Both the position numbers and the translations under genes were made by a program. A DNA stretch of 64,000 nt from contig NZ_BAAAEU010000004.1 in NCBI RefSeq assembly GCF_039523175.1, positions 62,001 to 126,000 of the forward strand, in the 5' to 3' direction. Positions 9,116 through 18,308 of this stretch are shown here, piece after piece (the stretch's first letter is position 1; every line of letters begins with the position of its first letter). Source of the DNA: Dokdonella_A soli (lineage in GTDB: Bacteria; Pseudomonadota; Gammaproteobacteria; Xanthomonadales; Rhodanobacteraceae). Under the pieces are notes generated by a model that saw only the letters and a program-made list of their open reading frames with translations, was not told where the DNA came from and made no database searches.

Positions 9116-9620
9116 GAACGCGCCGGCGCCTTGGTCGGATCGACCTGTCAAGCGACAAGTACGTACCTCGACGGGGCGATCGGCAGCAACCGGGTCGACC
9201 TCGTAGCTCTTCCGACGCTCGTCGATGAAGGCCGTCATGGCTTGAACCGGTGGTCGAGGCTCCGCCTGGGCAAATAGGACGCTTTGCGCAGGATCTCGTG
9301 GGCTTGGCGTAGCTCGCGATTCTCCCGTTCCAGCGCCTTGACCCGCACGCGATCGGACGTGCTCACTCCTTCGCGCTCGCCGATGTCTCGCTTGGCCTGC
9401 AACACCCCCGCGCAATGTCTCGGCGGTGCAACCCAGCTTGCCAGCGATCGACTCGCCCAGCGCTGCGTATAGCAGCGTAGCTGGCGACAGAGACTCACCC
9501 CGTGAGTGGTTTCCGTCGACGGGGCCAAGCGGCGTAATGACTTGCCATGGCGATGGGGACGCCCTACGGCTTCCGAGAAAAACGAAACGTGGCCGGCGAT
9601 CGTCAGCTGCGACGTAAGCG
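9116..9620 (-). pseudogene. Decayed IS3-family transposase (orfA end and orfB start)
   Basis: On the minus strand, fragments of both IS3-family reading frames survive. The orfA part shows SIAGKLGCTAETLR and, after a frameshift, VKALERENRELRQAHEILRKA, the leucine-zipper end of OrfA. The orfB part begins MTAFIDERRKSYEVDP and, after frameshifts, LPIAPST and a trace of the following basic stretch, then similarity stops near 9116 where the SCPU relic begins. The DDE catalytic region is entirely missing. The outer boundary near 9620 is approximate. It marks the left edge of the exopolysaccharide locus, a common place for mobile-element scars. Confidence 0.7.
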
Positions 9621-9746
9621 GCACTGTCAAATTTTACAGGTGATAGTTCGATAAAGAAAAGAGTACGAATAGCTTAGGGGTTTGTAAATCAAGCGGGCAA
9701 CTTCTGGGTAATAAATGGGCGATCCTCCTTGGAATAGGGGGCTAAT
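9621..9746 (+). promoter_or_regulatory. AT-rich leader, probable promoter region of the exopolysaccharide locus
   Basis: This 126-base stretch is visibly richer in A and T than its surroundings, with TAAAGA- and TAATAAAT-like hexamers suitable for a sigma-70 -10 element. A GGGG ribosome-site-like run at 9737-9741 precedes the GTG start of the first locus gene. No clear operator, JUMPstart-like element or sigma-54 site was found. Assignment as the main promoter rests on position only. Confidence 0.4.
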
Positions 9747-10862
9747 GTGTTGCAATTGATGATGGCAACGGCGAGCGTCACCGTCGCATTTGTGCTGACA
9801 TTAGCGGGGCAATGGATGCTGACGCCCCTGGCGCGACGATTTGACTTGTTCGACCATCCGGCCGGGCGCAAGGATCACGCCTGCCCCACGCCGACGACGG
9901 GCGGCATCGTCATGCTTATGGGCGCACTGTTGGCCGAAATCGCAATGCGTGGCGACAGCGACCCCTCTTTCTACGGATTCTACTTGGCGGCGATCATCCT
10001 CACCGTCCTTGGCGTACTTGACGACAAGCTCGATTTACCGTGGCCACTGAGGATCGCCGTAGAAGTGGTTGTGGCGTTGGTGGTGATTTATGTCGGAGGT
10101 ATTCGTGTCCATCAACTGGGCGACGCGTTTGGATTGAATATCTCGTCTCTCGGCATACTCTCAGTCCCGTTCACCGTATGCGCGATCGTTGGCACCATCA
10201 ATGCTATCAATATGATCGATGGGTCCGACGGAATGGCGGGATTGCTGGTGCTGAGTGCGCTGGTGATGCTGGAGGCGGCGGCACTGTACGCAGGCAATGA
10301 TTTGATTCAAGAGCGAGCTCCGATTCTGATTGGCGCAGTGATGGGTTTTCTGTTCCACAATCTTCGATTGCCGGGGCAGCGATGCTCAAGGGTATTCATG
10401 GGCAATGCGGGAAGCGCGTTTCTTGGCCTGGCCATCGCCTGTTGTGCATTTCACCTGACTCAGACCCCCACACACCCCGTCAGCCCCGCGTTGGGTCTAT
10501 GGCTGGTGCCGGTGCCTATAATGGATTGCCTGGTCTTGATGGTCAGCAGGATCCGCAAACGTCGTTCTCCGTTCGCCGCCGACCACGACCACATACATCA
10601 TCTGATGCTCGAAGGTGGGTTCGGGCCTACTCGGGCCGCGTGTGTCCTCGCCTTGTTAAGTAGTGTTTGTGGTTTGATCGCCGGCGTAACCATGCGCGCG
10701 CATGTTCCGCATCCTGTCCTGCTGGTCGCGTTCGTTTGTCTGTGCGCGCTGTGGTACTGGATGACTTCACGACGATCCCGGGCGATACGTTTCTTCCAAT
10801 GGCTTCGTGCAGATCATGCGTGGTGGCCGGCCCCTATCTCGGCTCGCGAACTTGACACGTGA
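9747..10862 (+). CDS. Undecaprenyl-phosphate sugar-1-phosphate transferase (WecA/MraY family), initiates exopolysaccharide repeat unit
   Basis: A 371-residue polytopic inner-membrane enzyme that should transfer a sugar-1-phosphate (GlcNAc-1-P or related) from UDP-sugar to undecaprenyl phosphate. Family motifs are in place: GRKDHACPTPTTGGI near the N-terminus, VLDDKLDLPW (Asp pair), NAINMIDGSDGMAG, GNAGSAFLGL and the DHDHIHHLML loop with its HIHH. About ten hydrophobic helices are evident. The start is a GTG at 9747, five bases after a GGGG run; ATG at 9759 is possible. It is the first gene of the locus and its stop overlaps the next start (GTGA). Confidence 0.92.
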   Translation: MLQLMMATASVTVAFVLTLAGQWMLTPLARRFDLFDHPAGRKDHACPTPTTGGIVMLMGALLAEIAMRGDSDPSFYGFYLAAIILTVLGVLDDKLDLPWPLRIAVEVVVALVVIYVGGIRVHQLGDAFGLNISSLGILSVPFTVCAIVGTINAINMIDGSDGMAGLLVLSALVMLEAAALYAGNDLIQERAPILIGAVMGFLFHNLRLPGQRCSRVFMGNAGSAFLGLAIACCAFHLTQTPTHPVSPALGLWLVPVPIMDCLVLMVSRIRKRRSPFAADHDHIHHLMLEGGFGPTRAACVLALLSSVCGLIAGVTMRAHVPHPVLLVAFVCLCALWYWMTSRRSRAIRFFQWLRADHAWWPAPISARELDT

Positions 10863-11692
10863 GTATGATCGATCTGCATTGCCACATACTTCCTGGAATT
10901 GACGACGGTGCTACCGATCTGAGCATGGCGTTGGCTATGGCTCAGATCGCCGTCAAAGATGGCATTCACACTATTGGCTGCACGCCACATATTTATCCGG
11001 GAATGTATGAGAACACCACGCGCGGCATCCGATCGGCCGTTGCAGCGTTCCAGGCGGAACTGGACCAGCGCGCGATTGCGTTGCGTTTGGTGGAAGGTGC
11101 AGATGTGTATCTTGAACCGGACCTGGTGAGCGGTATTGACGCGGGACGGGTACCGACGCTGGCGGGCTCGCGCTACCTCTTGCTGGAGCCTCCGCATCAT
11201 GTTGCACCACCGCGATTCGAAGAATCAGTCTTCCAGTTGACGCTGGCTGGATATGTACCTGTTATCACACATCCCGAACGCTTGACTTGGTTGCCGGATC
11301 ACTACCGGATGTTTTCGCGCCTGGTCAAATCCGGCACATGGATGCAGATAACTGCCGGCAGCGTCACTGGTCGATTTGGTCGACAGCCAAGATATTGGTC
11401 CGAGCGAATGCTGGACGACGGCATCGTGCACATTCTTGCCACAGACTCCCATCATCCAACTCGTCGTCCGCCGCTGTTGGCGGAAGCGCGTCATGCCGCA
11501 GCCATTCGCGTCGGAGCGCGGGAGGCCGAGCATCTGGTTGTGACGCGGCCCCGGGGGATCGTCAACGACAGCGCTCCGAGCGAGCTGCCGCCTCTTCCGA
11601 ACAGCAAGAGTGCGTTGAAAGCAAACGGCGGTTTTTGGAAATCCCTGGCGAGAGGAACGCAATTCGCGACTTCGGACGGCAGACGGACATGA
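10859..11692 (+). CDS. CpsB/CapC-type PHP-family tyrosine-protein phosphatase
   Basis: A 277-residue cytosolic metal-dependent phosphatase of the PHP fold, expected to dephosphorylate the tyrosine-rich tail of the Wzc-like kinase encoded two genes downstream. Metal-binding motifs are clear: MIDLHCHILPGIDDGA, GCTPHIYP, VITHPER and ATDSHHPTRR. The GTG start overlaps the previous stop by four bases; ATG at 10865 is possible. The last 45 residues or so look poorly conserved and low in hydrophobics. Such phosphatases tune chain length and output by counteracting the autokinase. Confidence 0.9.
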   Translation: MSMIDLHCHILPGIDDGATDLSMALAMAQIAVKDGIHTIGCTPHIYPGMYENTTRGIRSAVAAFQAELDQRAIALRLVEGADVYLEPDLVSGIDAGRVPTLAGSRYLLLEPPHHVAPPRFEESVFQLTLAGYVPVITHPERLTWLPDHYRMFSRLVKSGTWMQITAGSVTGRFGRQPRYWSERMLDDGIVHILATDSHHPTRRPPLLAEARHAAAIRVGAREAEHLVVTRPRGIVNDSAPSELPPLPNSKSALKANGGFWKSLARGTQFATSDGRRT

Positions 11693-12393
11693 CAACTATA
11701 TTCTTCAAGCTTCCGGCTGCCTTCCTTCTCGCCGTTCTGCTCGTTGGATGCAGCTCCGGCCCTGCAGTTCGGCAAAGCGCTCCCGGAGTTCCGCTTTCGC
11801 TGCCGGACTCGATCAGTGCGGCAGGCACGTACGAAGGCGGCTCCGACTACCGCATCGGCGCGCAGGACCTGCTGGAGATCAGCGTTTTTGGGGTTCCGGA
11901 TCTCGGCAGGGCCGTTCGCGTGAACTCCAACGGCCAGATATCGCTGCCGTTGGTAGGGGGAGTGCAAGCTGGAGGGCGCACTATCCCGGAGCTTGAGCGC
12001 GATATTGGTGAAAAGCTGGCTAAGACCTATTTGCAGAATCCGCAAGTGAGTGTTTTCGTCAAGGAGTTCACCAGCCAGCGCATTACGCTGGAAGGGTCGC
12101 TGAGGAATCCCGGTATATATCCGATCACCGGAAAAACGAGCTTGCTGCAGGCTGTAGCGATTGCCGGCGGCCTGGATCCTCTGGCGGATCTGGAAGGGGT
12201 CGTGGTGTTTCGCCACGTACATGGAAAAAAGGCGGCCGCGCTATTCAATTTGCGAAAGATTCAGGCAGGGCAAAACGAGGATCCGCAGGTTTATGGTGAC
12301 GATATCGTGGTCGTGGAACAGTCCGGAAGCAAGACGGCGCTGCGACGTTTCATCGAAGCCGCGCCCGCCATCGGCTTGTTCCTGCTGCTTTGA
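11689..12393 (+). CDS. Wza-like polysaccharide export lipoprotein
   Basis: A 234-residue outer-membrane lipoprotein of the polysaccharide export family (Poly_export plus SLBB). The start at 11689 overlaps the previous stop (ATGA) and gives a lipoprotein signal with lipobox LLVGC, so Cys is about residue 22. The frame stays open far upstream, but that part is antisense-like and is not included. Export-domain hallmarks follow: DYRIGAQDLLEISVFGVPDL, GQISLPLVGGVQAGG, NPQVSVFVKEF, then one SLBB domain beginning ITLEGSLRNPGIYP. At 234 residues it resembles the short exporters of Wzx/Wzy loci rather than full-length E. coli Wza. Confidence 0.92.
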   Translation: MTTIFFKLPAAFLLAVLLVGCSSGPAVRQSAPGVPLSLPDSISAAGTYEGGSDYRIGAQDLLEISVFGVPDLGRAVRVNSNGQISLPLVGGVQAGGRTIPELERDIGEKLAKTYLQNPQVSVFVKEFTSQRITLEGSLRNPGIYPITGKTSLLQAVAIAGGLDPLADLEGVVVFRHVHGKKAAALFNLRKIQAGQNEDPQVYGDDIVVVEQSGSKTALRRFIEAAPAIGLFLLL

Positions 12394-12429
12394 TGTCATT
12401 TGATAGATTTATACGGATAGAAATATCGT

Positions 12430-14742
12430 ATGCAACGTGACCATTTCTCGGCCGGACCGGCCGGCGATGACCGCCACTTGCCCATGTTGGGTGAACAGCA
12501 GGTGGCGGATCGTCGTGTCCCGACGATCCATCGGGCGCAACAGCTATCGCCCACAGTGCTGAGCGATGAGCAGCATGACGATATCGATGACATTGATCTC
12601 CTTGCTTACTGGCGTCTGCTGGTATCGCGCCGCTGGCTGATTCTTGGCGTCATCTCGGCGGTTGCTGCGCTGGCGTTGATCTACACCCTGCTGACGCCAC
12701 CTACGTATCGGGCGACAGCGGTGCTACAGATTGACACCGAAGGCATGCAGGTTATGCAAGTTCAGGGGATTTCGCCGATACAAGGCGTCTCGGACCGACA
12801 GTACTATCAAACCCAATACGAATTATTGAAAAGCCGCGCGCTCGCTGAACGCGTGGTGGAAGACCTGAATCTGGTCGGCAGCGACATCTTTCAGAGTTTG
12901 CAGCCGGCATCCTGGTTCGAACGCTTGCGCGGATTGCTGAGTCTGGGCGCACCCGCGACCAATCAACCTGGGCCACAGCGCGTAGCCAACGGAGCCGCCC
13001 CGCCACCGGCCAACGCGGATGCGGCGGAACGGCGCCGCGCCACTGTTTTCATTCAGGACGGATTGGTGATTGAGCCCGTCCGTGATTCGCATTTGGTTCG
13101 AATTCATTACGACAGCCTTTTGCCGACGTTTTCCGCGCGCGTGGCCAATGCGATAGCCGATGGCTTCATCGCTTCCAGCATGGATCAGCAATTCGGAGCG
13201 TCGTCCTACGCGAAGAAATATCTTGAGGATCAGCTCGCGCAATTGAAGTCGCGTCTGGAGGATTCCGAGCGAACCTTGGTCGACTTCGCCCAGAAAGAAA
13301 ATATTGTCCCGTCCGCCAATGGTGCATCCCTGGAAGCGCAAAACCTGTCGGATCTGAATGCCTCGCTCGCCAAGGCTCAGGATCAGCGAATCCGTGCTGA
13401 GGCGCGCTGGAATCAGGCGAAAGCGGTCAGCGGTGCCGCGCTGCCTGCCGATATGCTCGCTGATACGGTCTTGCGCAACTTGCAGGAGCAACGCGCGAAA
13501 CTTCAGGGCGATTACCAAGAGAAAGCGCAGACATTCAAGCCCGATTATCCGACCATGCTCGCGCTCAAAGGCCAGATCGACGAGGTGCAAAAACAGGTTG
13601 TCAATGAGCTTGCCAATATTCGTGCCTCCGTGAAGGCCGAATATGATGCAGCGGCTTCGCAAGAGAAGATCCTGGAGAAGCAGCTTGCGAATCTGCGCGC
13701 GCAGACCCTCGACGTGGACAGTCGCAGCATCCAGTACAATATTTTCAAACGCGAGGTGGATACCAATCGGCAGCTGTATAACGCCCTGCTGCAGCGATAC
13801 AAGGAAGTGGGAATGGCCGGTGGCGTCAAATCCAGCAACCTGTCCATTGTCGATCATGCCGAGGTCCCTGCGAGACGCTACGCACCCAGCATCTCGCTCA
13901 ATCTCGCAGTGGGCTTGTTGGTGGGCGCAATGCTGGGCGTCATGCTTGCGCTGCTGCTCGAATATCTCGACGACACGCTAAAGACTCCGCTCGATATCGA
14001 ACAGCGCTTGCACTTGGCGGTGCTCGGGATCGTTCCCAAGCTCACGAAGCAGTCGCCGTACAATGCGCTCAAGGATCCACGCTCGGCGTTCTCCGAGAGC
14101 TACCGATCGGTACGCACTGCTTTGCAGTTCTCCACGGATCGCGGCGTTCCCAAGGTTTTGTTGATCACCAGCCCTGCTGCGAACGAAGGAAAATCCACGT
14201 CGGCGTTGACGCTTGCGCAAAATTTCACCCAGCTCGGCAAGCGCGTGCTGTTGATAGAGGGTGATTTGCGCAACCCGACATTGAACAAGATTCTGTGTCT
14301 GTCTCCGCAGGCAGGATTGAGCAGCTTACTTGCCGGAGCAGCTACGTTGGCTCAAACGGTGCTGAAGACGGACGACGAACGCCTGGATGTCATCCTGTCA
14401 GGTCCGCTGCCGCCGAGTCCGACGGAACTGCTGGCTGGACCCAAGCTCGCTTCTCTCTTGCTGACCGGCGCAGAAAAGTACGACCAGATCATTATCGACG
14501 CACCGCCGGTGCTCGGGATTGCTGACGCTCCCATTCTCGCGAATGCCGCCGAGGGTACGCTGCTGATCATCAAGTCGGGCTCGACGGGAATATCCGCAGC
14601 GCAATCGGCAATCAAGCGACTGAAAGCCGCGCGTGGACGTTTGATTGGTTGCTTGCTGACCCAGTACGACGCGCAGGCGAGCGGGTATGGCTATGGCAAC
14701 TACTATGCCTATGGCGAAACGCGCCGGCTGAGCGGCAAATAG
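12430..14742 (+). CDS. Wzc-like polysaccharide co-polymerase and tyrosine autokinase
   Basis: A 770-residue inner-membrane protein that combines a Wzz chain-length domain and a CpsD/BY-kinase. There is a membrane helix at about 65-85, a long periplasmic coiled-coil part with the GNVR-like region and a second helix at about 495-520. The kinase follows with Walker A TSPAANEGKSTSALTLAQN, Walker A' LLIEGDLRNP and Walker B IIIDAPPVLGIADA. The C-terminal tail holds a tyrosine cluster (YDAQASGYGYGNYYAYGE), the usual autophosphorylation site. It should work with the exporter and the CpsB phosphatase encoded immediately upstream to set polymer length and assembly. Confidence 0.94.
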   Translation: MQRDHFSAGPAGDDRHLPMLGEQQVADRRVPTIHRAQQLSPTVLSDEQHDDIDDIDLLAYWRLLVSRRWLILGVISAVAALALIYTLLTPPTYRATAVLQIDTEGMQVMQVQGISPIQGVSDRQYYQTQYELLKSRALAERVVEDLNLVGSDIFQSLQPASWFERLRGLLSLGAPATNQPGPQRVANGAAPPPANADAAERRRATVFIQDGLVIEPVRDSHLVRIHYDSLLPTFSARVANAIADGFIASSMDQQFGASSYAKKYLEDQLAQLKSRLEDSERTLVDFAQKENIVPSANGASLEAQNLSDLNASLAKAQDQRIRAEARWNQAKAVSGAALPADMLADTVLRNLQEQRAKLQGDYQEKAQTFKPDYPTMLALKGQIDEVQKQVVNELANIRASVKAEYDAAASQEKILEKQLANLRAQTLDVDSRSIQYNIFKREVDTNRQLYNALLQRYKEVGMAGGVKSSNLSIVDHAEVPARRYAPSISLNLAVGLLVGAMLGVMLALLLEYLDDTLKTPLDIEQRLHLAVLGIVPKLTKQSPYNALKDPRSAFSESYRSVRTALQFSTDRGVPKVLLITSPAANEGKSTSALTLAQNFTQLGKRVLLIEGDLRNPTLNKILCLSPQAGLSSLLAGAATLAQTVLKTDDERLDVILSGPLPPSPTELLAGPKLASLLLTGAEKYDQIIIDAPPVLGIADAPILANAAEGTLLIIKSGSTGISAAQSAIKRLKAARGRLIGCLLTQYDAQASGYGYGNYYAYGETRRLSGK

Positions 14743-14750
14743 GGGCGGCG

Positions 14751-16559
14751 ATGGGCGGCGACGCACTGGAGCTTGCGCTGGCCCTGTACCGAGCGCCAGC
14801 CCAGCGCTTCGCGCTGCGCGGCCGACCGCTGCCTGATGATATTGACGTGGTGATCAAATTGGCCTCGGGCAGTCGGCTTCTCTTGCAGGACGCGGCGAAT
14901 CGACACCGCGCGCAGGAAGAAACCATTCTCGAGGCATCGCGATTTTATCTGCAGCAAGTCTTGTTTGCATCCGACGCTGATGCCTATCGTGTCCTGGGGC
15001 TTTCATCCGACGCGTCACCGGATCAGATTCGCGAGCACTATCGCTGGTTGCAGCACTGGCTGCATCCGGATCGGTGCGATGACGATTGGGATTCTCTGCT
15101 GGTCACCCGAGTGAACTGGGCGTGGCAGCATTTGCGCAACAGCTCCTCTCGTCGTGCATATGACGCGGAACGCGAATACTCCAAGTCACCAAACAGCGCA
15201 GGTCGTGACACCGTTGTGTCAGCGGTAACAGGCGAGTGGCAAGCTGTTCCCTTGGAACAGCGACGCGGCACGTGGCCGAACCGTATCGCTCTTGGTATGT
15301 CGTTCGGTAGTTGCTTGGGATTGCTCTATCTGGCGTTGACGCGTCTTGATCCGATGCAGCCAGAAGGCGTTCCCATCGGACTCACAGTGCCCGTTGCGGC
15401 CGGGCCGCGTACGGCGATTGAACCGCATCGTACCAGTGCGACGCTAGCGGTGAAGAGGACGGAGGTCGCCGCGGTTGCTGTTGGTGAGCATCGATTTCCT
15501 GTACGCGACAGAACCGAAGATTCAGCGGCGCCCATGCCGCCGCACGCGGCTCCGATTATTGCGGGGATACCGACACCGGTCGCTGTCCCCGCTGAATCGA
15601 AGATACGGTCACGTCCAGTAGTGGCGTCAGCAAGTACCACGATGCCAGCCGATATCTGGGTATCTGCGACGGCGAATCTCGCGGCCGATCCCGGCGAGCC
15701 CAATGACAACGCTGACAACGCTGCAGGAGTGCAAGCCGCATCCCCGCACCTTGTCGCGGCGAACGCACGGCATCACTACAAGACCGGTGCTGCGCAGAGC
15801 GACGATGTGATCGCCACGCCAAATCTGTCGGCGAGGACCTATCCCGAAGCGGTTGTTTTGGCCGACCCCAAATCAAGCGTTGAGCGTGCGAGCGCGGTAG
15901 TGCCGGGCGCGAGTGAGCGCCCGGCCGAGTCTGATTCGGTGACGGCCTCGAAAACAGGTCGTCAACCCAGATCCATTGCTGATCCCCTGGACCATGTACT
16001 CGGACCGACGAATTCCAACTTGGCGGATAGTATGACCCTTGAAATGCCTGCCAACGTGCTTGACAGCGGCGCGAGAAAACAGCGTGTGGCGCCAGCCGCG
16101 TCGGCGCCGACACAATCCAATTCGACGTCGGCACCGGCAGCCGCGCGCAACGAACAACTATTGTCCGAAACCTTCGCGCAAAGCGCCTCTCACGTATCCG
16201 CACCTTCGGTTGACGCAGTCGCTCGCGTCGAGCTGGCGCGTCAGCGCGTAACGGACTTGACTGCGTATTTTGGTGGCTTCCGCACACCGTCTCCGCCCGT
16301 CTGGAGCAATGCGGGTGGTCAGATAGGCGCGGAACGAGAGCATATTGCTTTGCACGATCGCACTCAGTTGCGCGCCGCGGGCGAATTTGAGGTCACCGAT
16401 GGTACTTGGCGGATATCCGATGATGCTGCCGCGCTCAGTGCCGAATACTGCCTGCACAACGGGCGCATTGTCTCCGAATCGGGTCACTTTTCTCTGAGCA
16501 TGATCTGGCGGGAGCGGATGTGGTTGGTGACGCGCGTCGAACTGGTGCCGGCTCCGTGA
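14751..16559 (+). CDS. Membrane-anchored J-domain protein of the exopolysaccharide locus
   Basis: A 602-residue protein starting at an ATG with an AGGGGCGG ribosome site 8 bases after the kinase gene. A J-domain lies at about 77-141 with the diagnostic HPD at 105-107 (HWLHPDRCD), preceded by an alpha-helical start. One membrane helix at about 180-198 is followed by a long, low-complexity Ala/Pro/Ser/Thr-rich stretch (about 200-510) and a small conserved-looking C-terminal domain (about 520-602). With the J-domain in the cytosol, the rest would be periplasmic. It presumably recruits DnaK to the export machinery, but its real role is unknown. Its stop overlaps the next start (GTGA). Confidence 0.8.
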   Translation: MGGDALELALALYRAPAQRFALRGRPLPDDIDVVIKLASGSRLLLQDAANRHRAQEETILEASRFYLQQVLFASDADAYRVLGLSSDASPDQIREHYRWLQHWLHPDRCDDDWDSLLVTRVNWAWQHLRNSSSRRAYDAEREYSKSPNSAGRDTVVSAVTGEWQAVPLEQRRGTWPNRIALGMSFGSCLGLLYLALTRLDPMQPEGVPIGLTVPVAAGPRTAIEPHRTSATLAVKRTEVAAVAVGEHRFPVRDRTEDSAAPMPPHAAPIIAGIPTPVAVPAESKIRSRPVVASASTTMPADIWVSATANLAADPGEPNDNADNAAGVQAASPHLVAANARHHYKTGAAQSDDVIATPNLSARTYPEAVVLADPKSSVERASAVVPGASERPAESDSVTASKTGRQPRSIADPLDHVLGPTNSNLADSMTLEMPANVLDSGARKQRVAPAASAPTQSNSTSAPAAARNEQLLSETFAQSASHVSAPSVDAVARVELARQRVTDLTAYFGGFRTPSPPVWSNAGGQIGAEREHIALHDRTQLRAAGEFEVTDGTWRISDDAAALSAEYCLHNGRIVSESGHFSLSMIWRERMWLVTRVELVPAP

Positions 16560-17785
16560 TAACGCTGCAGCGATGCGTAGTCTTTTCTGTTGCGTTTCTC
16601 GTGGCTGGCGTGACAGCGTGGCGGGTCATCGTCACGAATTTTGCTGACCGTTACGCCAGCGTCGAGCCGGAGCCTGCACTGGCTTTGGAGCCGCATCATC
16701 CAGGCGCTTTGCTTGCGCTCGCACAGCGTGAGTTGAGAGACAAGCATCCGCAAGCCGCTGTAACAGCCGCACGTGAATTGCTACGCCATGAACCTCTGGA
16801 AGGGCGCGCTTTCAGTGTGCTCGCCACCGCAGCAGAGGAGGTCGGTGATATCACCCAGGCGCGCACTCTCTACGAGATAGCAGTGCTTCGCGAACCACGC
16901 GATCTGCACAGCCGAGCCTGGATCATTGAGGCCTTACTGCGCGACGGCTATTACGACGAAGCGCTTGCTCAAATCAACGTCCTTTTGCGGATCTCGCCGG
17001 GGCAGGGGAGCAAACTGTTTCCGGTATTGGTCAAGCTTGCCGATGCGCCCGAATTCTCGCAGGCACTGACACGAATTTTGGGTAGCCAACCGACGTGGGG
17101 AGATGGCGTCCTCTCAGCATTGCTGGCCCGCGGTAGCGTCGGCGCTGTGGACGCGGTTTTCGGCGCTTTGCAGCGCGAGGGCATCCTATCCGTCGAAGAA
17201 AGTGGTCGCTGGCTCGATCGTCTGATCAAGGCAGGCCTATGGGGTGAGGCCTACAGTCGCTGGGCGGGCGGCTTGGCGCTTGCGCCAGGCGAGGTGTTGC
17301 CGGTCGTATACAACGGTGGCTTCGAGACTGAACCTACCAATATAGGCTTCGATTGGCGCATTTCGAATTCTGCAGGTGTGACTATCGGCCGCGTTCCCGC
17401 CATCGGCGCGACAGGCGCATTTGCAGCCAAAGTTGCCTTTTCAGGTCGCAGGGTTCCGCAAGTCAATTTCGAGCAAACGCTGCTGCTGGCACCGGGCACG
17501 TATCTGCTACATTTTCGCGCACGCGCTGAGGCTTTAAGTAGCGACAGGGGATTGCAGTGGGCAATCGCTTGTCAGGGAGAGCGCGCGCCGCTTGCTGTGA
17601 GTGCGTTGCTCGAAGGTAGCTTCGACTGGAGGCAATTCGATACCCCCTTTGTCATTCCCGCGAACAATTGCCCAGCCCAACGGCTGCGGCTGCACAATCC
17701 CGGTGCCGCAGCTGCCGGAAAAACAGTATTGGGCGACATCTGGATAGATGACGTCGCGATCTCGGCAACCATCGTGCCAAGGTGA
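16556..17785 (+). CDS. TPR-repeat envelope protein with C-terminal jelly-roll-like domain
   Basis: A 409-residue protein beginning at a GTG that overlaps the J-domain gene stop. One N-terminal membrane helix (about 6-24) is followed by TPR-type helices (about 35-200; ALALEPHHPGALLALAQREL, ARTLYEIAVLREPRDLHSRAW). The C-terminal half from about 265 (VVYNGGFETEP, FDWRIS, then beta-rich segments) resembles a carbohydrate-binding jelly-roll. It is probably periplasmic and anchored at the inner membrane. Together with the J-domain protein it forms a two-gene insertion between the kinase and the sugar-modification genes. A scaffold for assembly or polymer contact is a plausible role, not proven. Confidence 0.8.
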   Translation: MITLQRCVVFSVAFLVAGVTAWRVIVTNFADRYASVEPEPALALEPHHPGALLALAQRELRDKHPQAAVTAARELLRHEPLEGRAFSVLATAAEEVGDITQARTLYEIAVLREPRDLHSRAWIIEALLRDGYYDEALAQINVLLRISPGQGSKLFPVLVKLADAPEFSQALTRILGSQPTWGDGVLSALLARGSVGAVDAVFGALQREGILSVEESGRWLDRLIKAGLWGEAYSRWAGGLALAPGEVLPVVYNGGFETEPTNIGFDWRISNSAGVTIGRVPAIGATGAFAAKVAFSGRRVPQVNFEQTLLLAPGTYLLHFRARAEALSSDRGLQWAIACQGERAPLAVSALLEGSFDWRQFDTPFVIPANNCPAQRLRLHNPGAAAAGKTVLGDIWIDDVAISATIVPR

Positions 17786-17882
17786 AAATTTTGCCCACTA
17801 AAACACTAACGACTAGGGTATTGCCTCAGTGAATGGGTTGATCTAGACTCGATTTTAACAAGCTCTAATAAGGAGCATAGGT

Positions 17883-18308
17883 ATGTACACATCGGCTATG
17901 TACAAATCAGCGTGGAGTGCGACCTTGTCCGTGGTCGTTGCAGCGATATCGCTTCCGACCTATGCGCAGCAGGACTTGCAAGACTCAAACTTGCCGACAC
18001 TCCAGGTGAATAAGGGCGTCGTGATGTCCAGCACAGGCGGAGATTTTGTTACCGTCGCTACGGGTAAGCAGCTGACGAAGGATGAGCGACTGATGGTCAC
18101 CAAGGACAGCTCGGCTACGGTTATATACAAACACCATTGTCAGCTCGCCTACGACAAGCCGGGTGTTTACACCATCGAGGATGAGTGCCGAGCCGGCGTC
18201 CTGCCTGGCGGAGCCGGAACCGTGGCGATCGTCGTCGCGGACGTCGTGGCCGCTGGGGTGATCGTTGATAACCTCAGTAACAACGATAGTCAGCCGATAA
18301 GCCGCTGA
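17883..18308 (+). CDS. Small secreted protein with Gly/Ala/Val-rich C-terminal helix, function unknown
   Basis: A 141-residue protein with a strong AAGGAG-type ribosome site before the ATG and a Sec signal ending near PTYAQQ (residue 28-29). The middle part (residues about 38-95) is beta-rich, with a run resembling FecR-type or SH3-like small domains (NKGVVMSSTGGDFVTVATG, LMVTKDSSATVIY) and two cysteines, in HHCQLAY and EDECRAG, which could form a disulfide. The last 40 residues hold a Gly/Ala/Val stretch (GGAGTVAIVVADVVAAGVIV), like a glycine-zipper or membrane helix. A 97-base AT-rich gap precedes it, so it may have its own promoter. I do not recognise the family. Confidence 0.7.
   Translation: MYTSAMYKSAWSATLSVVVAAISLPTYAQQDLQDSNLPTLQVNKGVVMSSTGGDFVTVATGKQLTKDERLMVTKDSSATVIYKHHCQLAYDKPGVYTIEDECRAGVLPGGAGTVAIVVADVVAAGVIVDNLSNNDSQPISR

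Noticed and set aside
11287..11688. 5' extension of the Wza-like exporter frame
   Set aside because: It overlaps the phosphatase gene and would bury the lipoprotein signal; the ATGA overlap and lipobox set the start at 11689.
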